A stretch of 64,000 nt of DNA from DASRHT01 sp035650355 (GTDB taxonomy: Bacteria > Chloroflexota > Ktedonobacteria > Ktedonobacterales > Ktedonobacteraceae), in contig DASRHT010000080.1 in assembly GCA_035650355.1 (NCBI GenBank), positions 62,001 to 126,000 of the forward strand. The letters are read 5' to 3'. Position numbers and translations under genes: made by a program. Positions 27,690 through 37,271 of this stretch are shown here, piece by piece. How positions within the stretch are numbered: the first letter of the stretch is position 1; each line of letters starts with the position of its first letter. The notes beneath the pieces are model-generated. The model was not told where the DNA came from and did no database searches. It worked only from the letters and a program-made list of their open reading frames with translations.

Positions 27690-28220
27690 ATGGAGCCAAA
27701 AATGTTTACTGATGTTGAGATGGTAAACCGGTTACATTTGTCTCACTACCGGCTTGACATGAAGAGAGAGACTACCCCTCAGTTGCAGAGAATAAAAGAT
27801 CTGGTAGTTTTTAGTGGAGATCGGGGTGAGCCGGAGTACTACCGAGCTGAGATCCGCTTTAAAACGGTTATTTACTTAAACTGCCCGTTTCAACTTTTTT
27901 CCAATGTACACTGGCGTATAGCCAGGCCAGATGAGAATAGGACCATATTTCCAGCAAATACAATATTTGAACTTGGTATCAAATCTGCTCGCCAGCGGGG
28001 CCAAGTGTATTGTCTGGAAGTAGGTGCTTCCTTTCATGATCATGAACCATCACCAGACACCGGAGGAGAACCATCATTTCTGGCTCAACAAGCCCATCGT
28101 ACGTTCTTCATCATTGCTTGTAGCGTTGAAATCTTCGTCCATTATCAAGGTAGTGATTTAGACGAGTACTTGAAGCAGTTACGTCATGAAGCTTTTCCAG
28201 GTCAGATGGAGAGGAGTTGA
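27690..28220 (+). CDS. Candidate immunity protein 1 for the RHS toxin
   Basis: 176 residues, GAAGGAGT 9 nt upstream of the chosen ATG. No signal peptide or membrane segment, so cytoplasmic. I know no family for it. It shares an order of residues with the next gene: AE..F..V.Y..CP, then WR.A.P.E, a later R and VYC, and VEI near the end. Two related small genes directly after a polymorphic toxin are typically immunity genes; that role is inferred from position. Confidence 0.65.
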   Translation: MEPKMFTDVEMVNRLHLSHYRLDMKRETTPQLQRIKDLVVFSGDRGEPEYYRAEIRFKTVIYLNCPFQLFSNVHWRIARPDENRTIFPANTIFELGIKSARQRGQVYCLEVGASFHDHEPSPDTGGEPSFLAQQAHRTFFIIACSVEIFVHYQGSDLDEYLKQLRHEAFPGQMERS

Positions 28221-28226
28221 AGAGAT

Positions 28227-28673
28227 ATGGGGAACGCAGAGATGAAGCCAGAACCCTACAGCGATATTACCGTCTTGCATTGGTTACAGATACTTGATTA
28301 CTCCTTTCGTGAAATAAGCTATGAACGGGTATTCATCCAGGCTATTGAGGACTACCGGTGGGCCGAGCTCATTTTTCATCAAGTTGAGTATATGTCCTGT
28401 CCAACATATCTAGGGGGCAATTATCGGTGGCGCCTGGCTCTTCCAAAGGAAGCTGAGAAAGTCTTCGAGATGTATATAATGTCTGATGCAGACCGAGAGC
28501 GGGCCCGAGACGAATGTACAGTCTACTGCGTAGACGAGAGTCTCAACGTCTATAACCCGCGCCCTCAAAGAACCCCTTACACCTTCTACCTCGTGGCTCA
28601 TCGTGTTGAAATCCTGTTGTATTGGGGAGAGAACCTTGTAACAGTAGCGCAGTTAACCGCTCAAGGCCAGTGA
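28227..28673 (+). CDS. Candidate immunity protein 2, divergent paralogue of the preceding gene
   Basis: 148 residues, starting 6 bp after the upstream stop, with its GAGGAG ribosome site inside the end of that gene; this means translational coupling. Shared positions with the upstream protein include CP......N..WR.A.P, VYC, and AHRVEILLYW near the C-terminus. It may neutralise the same toxin, a former tip, or a variant from other strains. Confidence 0.65.
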   Translation: MGNAEMKPEPYSDITVLHWLQILDYSFREISYERVFIQAIEDYRWAELIFHQVEYMSCPTYLGGNYRWRLALPKEAEKVFEMYIMSDADRERARDECTVYCVDESLNVYNPRPQRTPYTFYLVAHRVEILLYWGENLVTVAQLTAQGQ

Positions 28674-28904
28674 TTGAAATGGGAACATGGGGCAGATCTG
28701 TTTAATTCTCAGTACTGAGGTAGACTTTATCCAAATTTTCTAGACAGTATGTTGCGACTAAGCCGCAAAAGCGAGCATCTCCACGAGGCGTTCGAAAAAG
28801 GCTCGTGGAATTTGTACCGTGTCGGCCTCCCTTAACGACACCGAAAAAAAGGTGGAGGGCCACTCTTTCAAGTTTACTTTCCCCATTTTCCTGGGTCAAG
28901 ACCA

Positions 28905-29996
28905 GTGGCGGGCAGTTCGACTACCACCACGACGTACTACTACGCAGGAACGTTGCGCATCGCCGAAGCGGTCAACGGCACCTTCTCCTATCTGGGAAGT
29001 GACGTGCTCGGTAGCACGGCAGTGGCGCTCAATGCGGCGGGACAACTCACGGCAGCGCAGTTGTATGGTCCCTATGGCACTGTGCGCTACAGTAGTGGGA
29101 CCATGCCGACCGACATCGGCTTTACGGGGCAGCGTGGGGATAGTGCGACGGGATTGGATTACTACAATGCGCGCTACTACGATCCGGTGGTGGGGCAGTT
29201 TATCAGTGCCGATACGGTCTTGCCGGGAGGTGGGTTCGATCCGTGGGGGTTGTCGCGGTATGCCTATGTGCAGGGGAACCCGGAGACGATGACGGACCCG
29301 ACGGGGCATTGGGGATGGGCGCTTGCTGCTGCTATTGTGCTTGGAGCGGCTCTGGTGGTAGCTCTGACAGTTGCATCGCCAGCCATTGTTTCTGTCGCAG
29401 TAGGTGTTGCTGTGGGAGGCATTGTCTCTGTAGGCATTGATCTCGCCGTAAATGGCTTACCGAAAAATGACGCCGACCTTGACCAAATGGGAGTAGACGC
29501 CTTACTTGGTGAGGCTGCCGGAGGCATCGGAGGATACTACGGAGCTCCCGCAGCAGTAGATGTACCGGATATGCTCCCTTCAGATTTAACAAGTATATCA
29601 GCTCGACAAGCAGCAACAAGGGCTCAAGATGCTGCAAGGGATCTAGCTATAAAGAATGGCGTATTAGGTGGCACAATTGGTGGAACAGTACAGTCTGTAG
29701 GCCATAAAGTTCTCGATCCTTTAGTAAAAGGCCGAAAGCAAGCGGAACAGGTGGCATTTAGAGATTCGGAAAGGAAGAAGCAGGTGGAGAGAAGACAGGA
29801 TACAGCAGCGACTCTAGTGGCTGAAGGAACATGGAATACTGCACGGGGGCAAGCGGCGTATAACTCGCGAGTATGGACGACATTTTGGGAGTCAGTAGGG
29901 AATACTGAAAATTTCTTCAATGGTGATCCATCTCTCGGAAATACTCCGGTCCAATACTCGCCAGTACAATCCCCATGGAGAACGAGAGTCTCTTAA
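28905..29996 (+). CDS. Orphan Rhs C-terminal cassette
   Basis: The first about 135 codons are nearly identical in DNA to 25783-26180 of the intact RHS gene (AEAVNGTFSYLG through DYYNARYYDPVVG to DPTGH). The rest is unrelated: a Gly/Ala-rich hydrophobic stretch (about 138-190) and a polar, Lys/Arg-rich tail ending FFNGDPSLGNTPVQY. There is no signal peptide and no N-terminal shell, and the GTG start lacks a convincing ribosome site. It is best read as a silent displaced tip that can be recombined into the main gene through the shared core. The toxin activity of the tail is unrecognised. Confidence 0.75.
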   Translation: MAGSSTTTTTYYYAGTLRIAEAVNGTFSYLGSDVLGSTAVALNAAGQLTAAQLYGPYGTVRYSSGTMPTDIGFTGQRGDSATGLDYYNARYYDPVVGQFISADTVLPGGGFDPWGLSRYAYVQGNPETMTDPTGHWGWALAAAIVLGAALVVALTVASPAIVSVAVGVAVGGIVSVGIDLAVNGLPKNDADLDQMGVDALLGEAAGGIGGYYGAPAAVDVPDMLPSDLTSISARQAATRAQDAARDLAIKNGVLGGTIGGTVQSVGHKVLDPLVKGRKQAEQVAFRDSERKKQVERRQDTAATLVAEGTWNTARGQAAYNSRVWTTFWESVGNTENFFNGDPSLGNTPVQYSPVQSPWRTRVS

Positions 29997-30058
29997 CAAA
30001 AGTCTGTTCTGTATTAAGAAGGAGTTTTTGAGCATGTAGTCGCTTCCAGAAATTTTTG

Positions 30059-30094
30059 AAGGCTACTTGAAGAGAACAGGATTCAAGTAGCCTT
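30059..30094 (+). terminator. Hairpin terminator after the orphan Rhs cassette
   Basis: A 13-bp perfect stem (arm AAGGCTACTTGAA, 10-nt loop) ends in a short T-run about 60 bp after the stop at 29996. The rest of 29997-30324 is AT-rich and holds nothing else I can support. Confidence 0.5.
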
Positions 30095-30324
30095 TCCAGT
30101 AATTTTAAAGGAAGAAGGAATTTGGGTAAAATTATAATGTACTCGATTTTGAGTCTGATCAGCTAAAGAAGCAGACCTTTCCTTAGCTAATATGAAATAA
30201 AAATAATTGTAGATGTTGCCGGTTGAAAAGAAGGGAATAAATATTTATGTTACACTAGCTGTTAGCAAATATCCTTGCAAGGGATTGGTCTAAACGACAA
30301 TTGTTGCGCATAAAGGAGTTAGCC

Positions 30325-30879
30325 ATGTTCGAGTTTACGCTTTTCCTCATAGGTCTGTTTGTGTTTTTGGGGCTCTGGTTTTTTGTTTGGATCGGGTTGG
30401 ATTGGTACGATGCACGCAAACATCATCGGGAGCAGATGAGTACCTCACACTATCATCATGTACTGCTCGGCTTCTGGCCTTTTCTTACAGCTTATCCCAC
30501 GTTGTTCTTCTTTGATCAGATGCCCGAATTGGCAATCCTATTTTTTGTGCTCCTGAGCAGCCTGCTCTATTTTTTCTCGGCCCTCTGGGATATTCACTGC
30601 CGGAATGTCCATCTGGGCAGTCCACGTCTGCTTAACTCCTATACATCATCGCCGTTGTTGTTTCGGATCTCGAAGTTCTGTCCTATATTTAGCATAATTT
30701 TGGCGTGTTTTGGCTTCCTTGTAGGACTTAGTATCATCATGAACGATGTCTTTGTTTTCCCTGATCCTATCAAAGCGTTGGTAGTTACGTTCTTAGTACT
30801 AGGAACTGTCCTCATCCTCTATCGCATGCGAAAAAAAGCGGTAACGATTTGGCAAAGAAAAAATACGGGGAGAGGCTGA
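30325..30879 (+). CDS. Small multi-pass membrane protein, possible immunity protein of the orphan cassette
   Basis: 184 residues; AAAGGAG 6 nt before the ATG at 30325. It has five or so hydrophobic segments (FTLFLIGLFVFLGLWFFVWIG; FWPFLTAYPTLFFF; ILFFVLLSSLLYFF; IFSIILACFGFLVG; LVVTFLVLGTVLIL) and a cytoplasmic-type Lys/Arg tail. No family recognised. It lies between the orphan Rhs-CT and an RHS fragment, where a cognate immunity gene is expected. A membrane immunity would fit a membrane-active toxin; this is inference. Confidence 0.65.
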   Translation: MFEFTLFLIGLFVFLGLWFFVWIGLDWYDARKHHREQMSTSHYHHVLLGFWPFLTAYPTLFFFDQMPELAILFFVLLSSLLYFFSALWDIHCRNVHLGSPRLLNSYTSSPLLFRISKFCPIFSIILACFGFLVGLSIIMNDVFVFPDPIKALVVTFLVLGTVLILYRMRKKAVTIWQRKNTGRG

Positions 30880-30897
30880 CCCTTTGGAGTAAATAGC

Positions 30898-31430
30898 ACG
30901 CTGCTCTATCAGACGCAGCCGAGCTATGACGCGGTGGGCAGCATCAACAGCGTCACGACCACCTTGCAAGCAGGCACCGACGTCCAGCACTTCTGCTATG
31001 ATAAGCAGAACCGACTGACCTGGGTCTGATCCAACGGAAACTCCCCCTGTGGCTCGTTTGTGGCGGGCACGCTGACCTCAGCGCAATATCAGCAGAGTTA
31101 TACCTATGACACCAATGGCCGTCTCACGAGTAGTTCGCAAGGTAGCTACACCTATGGCGATAGCAGCCATCTGCACGCCGTCACTGCGACGGGGAGTGGC
31201 TACAGTGCAGCGTATGATGCGCAGGCAACATGACCTGTCGCGCGCCATCAAGCGCCACCACCTGTTCAGGGACGCAGACGGGTCAGCAACTGAGCTACGA
31301 TGCCGAAGGGAACCTGAGCACCTGGCAGAACCAGCCCAGCCCGACGAGCACGGTCAACTACCTTTATGATGGGGAAGGCATCCGTGTCGCCTCCTAGCTT
31401 GTGAGTGGCGGGAACACGACCTTGACCTCG
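30898..31430 (+). pseudogene. RHS gene fragment with stops and a frameshift
   Basis: Nearly identical in stretches to 25212-25747 of the intact RHS gene (YD repeats before the core end). Defects are a TGA at 31027-31029, a 1-nt loss near 31220 (GATGCGCAGG against GATGCCGCAGG) and a CAG to TAG change at 31395-31397. It breaks off at about 31430. Its match in the main gene ends just before the part duplicated at 28905, so the two fragments may come from one older RHS gene now out of order. Confidence 0.8.
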
Positions 31431-31448
31431 CACCTTCGCACAAAACGC

Positions 31449-31477
31449 TTTACTTTACAAATCACATATGGTATAAT
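31449..31477 (+). promoter_or_regulatory. Promoter of the T-box/thrS transcript
   Basis: TTTACT at 31449, a 17-bp spacer and a perfect TATAAT at 31472-31477. It begins only about 20 bp beyond the RHS fragment. Confidence 0.6.
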
Positions 31478-31483
31478 AGATGC

Positions 31484-31752
31484 AATAATCAAATAGACAA
31501 CAACAAGCTGACGCGAGACATGTCCCTTCTCAATGATAAACAGAGAAAAGCGCAGATGCTGAGAGCGCCCTTATCTGCCGGAAGCGGATACCCCTCGCTA
31601 GCCTATACTGAGTCAGTAAAGTATACGTCCTAGCCACGTTACAGGCTACTAAAGTACACTTCTTTTTGCTTACCAGCGCAAAGAGGTGGAGCTGGGTGGA
31701 ACCGCGGAGAGCATTATGCCTTTTCGTCCCAACGGGGCTGGAAAGGTTTTTT
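31484..31752 (+). ncRNA. T-box riboswitch leader of thrS
   Basis: The conserved T-box GGGTGGAACCGCGG is at 31694-31707, followed by a terminator hairpin (arms CCTTTTCGTCCC and GGGGCTGGAAAGG) and a T7 run at 31746-31752. A long stem I is visible: GCGAG near 31514 pairs with CTCGC near 31594, with an inner GCAGAT/ATCTGC stem. A likely Thr specifier ACC is at 31590-31592. The UGGA in the T-box would pair with a tRNA ending UCCA, as for tRNA-Thr of Firmicutes. Uncharged tRNA-Thr should favour the antiterminator and thrS expression. Confidence 0.88.
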
Positions 31753-31788
31753 TGTTGTTGTCAACAAGATCGCAAGGAGGATTTTTCA

Positions 31789-33606
31789 ATGTCGGTGGAA
31801 GTAGAACTAGAGGAATCGGTCAATTATACGCCGGTTCAGCGCATGCGCCATTCCGCTGCGCACGTCATGGCGGAGGCCGTGCAGGAGATCTTTCCTGACG
31901 CTCGCTTCGCCATCGGACCCGCTATCGAAGATGGCTTTTATTACGATTTCGATCTCCCGCGCGCGCTTACTCCTGATGATCTGCCAGAGATAGAGGCCCG
32001 TATGAGGCGCATTGTCGGCGAGAAGTATCCCTTTTTGCGCGACCGCTGGCCACGCGAGAAGGCTCTGGAGTACTTTGGCAACAAAGGGCAGAATTATAAG
32101 GTGGAGATTATCGAAAATTTGCCCGATGCCGAGGTGGGCATCTACCAGCAGGGCAACTTTCTTGATCTCTGTCGCGGCCCGCATGTCGAGAACACGGGGC
32201 AGATCGGCCCCTTCAAGCTGATGCGCGTCGCGGGCGCTTACTGGCGTGGCGATGAGCGCCGCCCGATGCTGCAACGCATCTACGGCACGGCCTGGTTCAC
32301 GCAGGAGGAGCTTGATCAGTACCTCTGGCGGCTGGAAGAGGCTATGAAGCGCGATCATCGCAAACTGGGGCGCGAATTGAAGCTGTTTGTGCTCAGCGAC
32401 GATGTCGGTGCGGGCGTGCCGATGTTCCTGCCGCGCGGCGAGATGCTGCGCTACCTGATGGAGAACTACGTCCGGCAGACGCAGGAGAAGTATGGCTACC
32501 AGCACGTCTGGACGTCTCACCTGGGCAAAGTGCGACTGTATAAGACGTCGAAACACTGGTTTACGTATCGCGAGAATATGTTCCCGATCATGAAGGGCGA
32601 GCAGGAGCAATCGGAAGATGACGCTTATCTGCTCAAGCCGATGAACTGTCCGCATCACATCCTGCTGTATAAATCGCAGATGCATAGCTATCGCGAACTG
32701 CCCGTGCGCTACGCCGAGTTTGCCACGCTCTACCGCTATGAGAAGGCGGGGACGCTGACGGGCCTGGCGCGTGTGCGCAGCGTCACGCAGGACGATGCCC
32801 ACGTCTTTATACGCCCCGATCAGATCCAGCAGGAGTTTAATAATGCGGTCAATCTCACGCTGGAGGTCTTCGAGACGTACGGCCTGAAGGACTACTATGT
32901 ACGCCTCTCTTTACGCGATCCGCAGAAGAAAGAGGAGTATATTGGCAGTGACGAGGTCTGGGAGAACGCGGAAGCCTCGCTGCGCGGTGCGGTCGAAAGC
33001 AGAGGTCTCAAGTATGAAGTCGGCATTGGCGAGGCTGCTTTCTACGGTCCCAAAGTGGACTTTATGGTTCACGACGCTCTGGGCCGCGAGTGGCAGTGCT
33101 CGACAATTCAGCTCGACTTCAACCAGCCGGAGAATTTCGAGCTTGAATACATCGGCGAGGATGGGCAGCCGCATCGCCCGGTGATGATTCACCGCGCAGT
33201 GACTGGCGCGACGGAACGCTTTATGGCGATGCTGATCGAGCATTTCGCGGGCGCGTTCCCGGTCTGGCTGTCTCCGGTGCAGGCGATGATCATCCCCATT
33301 GCCGACCGCCACAACGAGTATGCGGCAAAGGTGCTGGAGGAGCTTGAGAAAGCCGGTTTGCGGGCCGAGATCGATCTGCGCGGCGAGCGCATGAACGCCA
33401 AGATCCGCGATGCTCAGTTGCAGAAGATCCCGTACATGCTGGTCGTCGGCGACAAAGAGGCCGCCGCGGACGCCGTCTCCGTCCGCCTGCGCTCGAATGT
33501 GGACCTCAAGTCCATGCCGCTCACGCAGTTCATCGAACGCGTCTCGGGGATTGTCAAGACGAAGAGCCAGGAGCTGTTTTCAGTACCCTCAAGCGGGTCG
33601 AGGTAG
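31789..33606 (+). CDS. thrS: Threonyl-tRNA synthetase, without N-terminal TGS domain
   Basis: Charges tRNA-Thr with threonine and edits mischarged serine. The ATG at 31789 follows AAGGAGG; 605 residues against about 640 for the full type. The protein enters directly at the editing domain (HSAAHVMAEAV, and the CRGPHV zinc/editing motif), so the small TGS domain is absent. The catalytic core shows MNCPHHILLYKS, the motif 2 region YRYEKAGTLTGLARVRSVTQDDAH and motif 3 MIHRAVTGATERFMAML, then an anticodon-binding domain (PIADRHNEYAAKVLEEL). It is controlled by the T-box upstream. Confidence 0.96.
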   Translation: MSVEVELEESVNYTPVQRMRHSAAHVMAEAVQEIFPDARFAIGPAIEDGFYYDFDLPRALTPDDLPEIEARMRRIVGEKYPFLRDRWPREKALEYFGNKGQNYKVEIIENLPDAEVGIYQQGNFLDLCRGPHVENTGQIGPFKLMRVAGAYWRGDERRPMLQRIYGTAWFTQEELDQYLWRLEEAMKRDHRKLGRELKLFVLSDDVGAGVPMFLPRGEMLRYLMENYVRQTQEKYGYQHVWTSHLGKVRLYKTSKHWFTYRENMFPIMKGEQEQSEDDAYLLKPMNCPHHILLYKSQMHSYRELPVRYAEFATLYRYEKAGTLTGLARVRSVTQDDAHVFIRPDQIQQEFNNAVNLTLEVFETYGLKDYYVRLSLRDPQKKEEYIGSDEVWENAEASLRGAVESRGLKYEVGIGEAAFYGPKVDFMVHDALGREWQCSTIQLDFNQPENFELEYIGEDGQPHRPVMIHRAVTGATERFMAMLIEHFAGAFPVWLSPVQAMIIPIADRHNEYAAKVLEELEKAGLRAEIDLRGERMNAKIRDAQLQKIPYMLVVGDKEAAADAVSVRLRSNVDLKSMPLTQFIERVSGIVKTKSQELFSVPSSGSR

Positions 33607-33684
33607 CCATGCACTTCGCCGCCTCCATTGGAGGAGCAATATACATGCTCTACCCGAGGATGTCAAGCGGAAATGCACCAGGAA

Positions 33685-33861
33685 CAGGGCTTTTCCGTGT
33701 TCGTCATGCTCGCAGGGCGAAGCCCTGCTCGCAAGGGGAGAGAGGTGCAGGCAACGCCGCGACGCGGCGTTGCCTGCACCTCTCTCCCCTTGCCCTGCGC
33801 CCCGAACGGGGCGCGAACCCAGGAGGCAGGAGTCAGAGGAGAGGAAAACGGAAAAGCCCTG
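33685..33861. mobile_element. MITE-like element, copy A (177 bp)
   Basis: Starts CAGGGCTTTTCCGTGTTC and ends as its inverse (ACGGAAAAGCCCTG). It is flanked by the direct repeat GCACCAGGAA at 33675-33684 and 33862-33871, a target duplication. The centre is a 31-bp perfect inverted repeat around one base (33731-33761 and 33763-33793). No coding capacity. It is nearly identical to copy C at 63469 and related to copy B at 40833. Confidence 0.85.
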
Positions 33862-33879
33862 GCACCAGGAATGAAAAAC

Positions 33880-33931
33880 CCTGAAAGAGGAAGGCGCTGG
33901 GGATAAATCCTTGCTGCCTTCCTCTTTCAGG
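33880..33931. terminator. Hairpin between convergent thrS and aceB
   Basis: A 16-bp perfect stem (arm CCTGAAAGAGGAAGGC) with a 20-nt loop sits between two converging genes. Weak U-tract on either side; it could serve both transcripts. Confidence 0.45.
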
Positions 33932-33973
33932 TTCAGTCGAGAGGCAAACCGATAGTGACGAGATGGGTATCTG

Positions 33974-35584
<1,611 letters not shown>

Positions 35585-35652
35585 GCTTATAATCCCTTTC
35601 GATACAGGAAAGACACAATTCCCATACCTGCTATTGTCGCATATGCCCTGAT

Positions 35653-35760
35653 GTAGGGGCAACCCTTGCGGTTGCCCAGCGCACGTTCCGTTGCCGCATA
35701 TGTCCCCATAGGCCGTTGTGTTGTGGCAGGGGAGAGGGCAACCCTTGCGGTTGCCCCTAC
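35653..35760. repeat. Paired palindromic repeat between aceA and aceB
   Basis: Two copies of the 21-bp unit built on GGGCAACC-CTTGC-GGTTGCCC (35657-35677 and 35736-35756), with GTAG and CTAC at the outer ends. Each can fold into an 8-bp hairpin. The space is intercistronic, so it may affect message processing or polarity between the shunt genes. Confidence 0.6.
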
Positions 35761-35775
35761 AGGTTTGCTATCGCA

Positions 35776-37053
35776 TCAATGGAATTGTGCCTCTTCGGTC
35801 GAGCCGACCAGGGCCTTCGTCGCGGATGTGCCGCCGGAAATCACCTGCGCCACCTCGTCGAAGTAGCCTGTGCCGACCTCGCGCTGGTGTTTGGTGGCGG
35901 TATAGCCGAACTCTTCCAATCCGAACTCGGCCTGTTGCAACTGCGAATAGGCCGCCATGCCGTTGGCTTTATACTCGTATGCCAGCTTGAACATGCTATA
36001 GTTGAGCGCGTGGAAGCCTGCCAGGGTGATGAACTGGAAGACGTAGCCCATTTTGCCGAGCGTCTTTTGGAACGTCGTAATGGTCTCGGCATCGAGCTTC
36101 TTGCGCCAGTTGAACGAGGGAGAGCAGTTGTAGGCCAGCATTTTGCCGGGGAACTGCTCGTGGATGGCGGCGGCGAAACGTCTGGCCTCTTCGATGCTTG
36201 GCTCGGCTGTCTCGCACCAGATCAGATCGCAGTAGGGGGCGTAGGAGAGGCCGCGCGCGATAGCCGCATCGAGTCCGCCGCGCGTCCTGAAGAAGCCCTC
36301 TGCTGTGCGCTCGCCCGTGAGGAAACGGTGATCGGTGGGATCGATATCGGATGTAATCAGTTGCGCGCCGTTGGCATCGGTGCGGGCGACAAGAATCGTG
36401 GGGACGCCCATCACATCGGCTGCCAGGCGTGCCGAGACGAGATGCTTGATGGCGCTCTGCGTGGGGATCAGCACTTTGCCGCCCATATGTCCGCATTTCT
36501 TCTCGGAGGCGAGCTGGTCCTCGAAGTGGACGCCAGCCGCGCCAGCTTCGATCATGGCCTTCATCATCTCGAAAACATTAAGCGGACCCCCGAAGCCTGC
36601 TTCCCCGTCGGCAACGATGGGCGCGAACCAGTAGGTGCCGTTTTTCCCTTCGGAATGATGAATCTGGTCCGCACGCTGCAGAGCCTGGTTGATTCTGCGT
36701 ACAACCTGTGGAACGCTGTTGGCGGGATAGAGGCTCTGGTCGGGATACATCTGGCCCGCGAGGTTGGCGTCGGCGGCAACCTGCCAGCCGCTCAGGTAGA
36801 TAGCTTGCAGACCGGCTTTCACCTGCTGTACTGCCTGATTGCCGGTGAGCGCGCCCAACGCGGCCACGTATGGCTCTCTATGAAGGAGTTGCCACAGCCG
36901 CTCGGCTCCCATGCGTGCTAACGTGTACTCGATCTGCACCGAACCGCGTAACCGCGCAACGTCATCGGCTGTATATGGTCGTTTGATCCCCTGCCAGCGC
37001 AGATCGTGTTCCCAATTCTTAGTTAGCTCGGCAACATATTGACCGTTCATCAT
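35776..37053 (-). CDS. aceA: Isocitrate lyase (glyoxylate shunt)
   Basis: Cleaves isocitrate to glyoxylate and succinate; 425 residues, usual for the bacterial enzyme. The chosen ATG (MMNGQYVAEL) follows GAAAGGAAAGC; the open frame goes 64 codons further up without support. The active-site loop ASEKKCGHMGGK with the catalytic Cys is intact, as are ADGEAGFGGPLNVFEMMKAMIEAGA, the metal-binding region, and the C-terminal GYTATKHQREVGTGYFD. It is first in the aceA-aceB pair, after the strong terminator that follows secA. Confidence 0.97.
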   Translation of the reverse strand: MMNGQYVAELTKNWEHDLRWQGIKRPYTADDVARLRGSVQIEYTLARMGAERLWQLLHREPYVAALGALTGNQAVQQVKAGLQAIYLSGWQVAADANLAGQMYPDQSLYPANSVPQVVRRINQALQRADQIHHSEGKNGTYWFAPIVADGEAGFGGPLNVFEMMKAMIEAGAAGVHFEDQLASEKKCGHMGGKVLIPTQSAIKHLVSARLAADVMGVPTILVARTDANGAQLITSDIDPTDHRFLTGERTAEGFFRTRGGLDAAIARGLSYAPYCDLIWCETAEPSIEEARRFAAAIHEQFPGKMLAYNCSPSFNWRKKLDAETITTFQKTLGKMGYVFQFITLAGFHALNYSMFKLAYEYKANGMAAYSQLQQAEFGLEEFGYTATKHQREVGTGYFDEVAQVISGGTSATKALVGSTEEAQFH

Positions 37054-37216
37054 GATATGCTTTCCTTTCGAGACTGATGCATAGGCAATGCTGGATAATC
37101 TCTCATCCGTTCTATCCTCTAGGAAAAGAGTAGCATGCACAGGTGTCAAAGGTCTATAATTTTGCTTTGCAGTTCTTTGGGATTTGCATAAGTAAAAGGT
37201 TATATCTCCGTAGTGA

Positions 37217-37267
37217 ATCAGCATAAAAAAATCATCCGTTCTCAACGGATGATTTTTTTATGCTGAT
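37217..37267. terminator. Long symmetrical terminator after secA
   Basis: A 24-bp perfect stem with a 3-nt CTC loop; the core ATCATCCGTT/AACGGATGAT is flanked by A7 and T7, so it can end transcription in either direction. It lies 5 bp past the secA stop and shields the aceA promoter region. Confidence 0.85.
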
Positions 37268-37271
37268 GATA

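Noticed and set aside
33609..33906. Small ORFs in 33.6-33.9 kb
   Set aside because: They read through the MITE palindrome and similar frames appear at copy C; there is no codon bias of a gene.
35653..35760. Two copies of a 21-bp palindromic unit as a mini CRISPR
   Set aside because: Only two copies, no cas genes, and the unit is an intercistronic hairpin with mirror-image outer ends.
35716..36921. 401-codon open frame opposite aceA
   Set aside because: aceA is certain on the minus strand from its active-site motifs; this frame is an antisense shadow.
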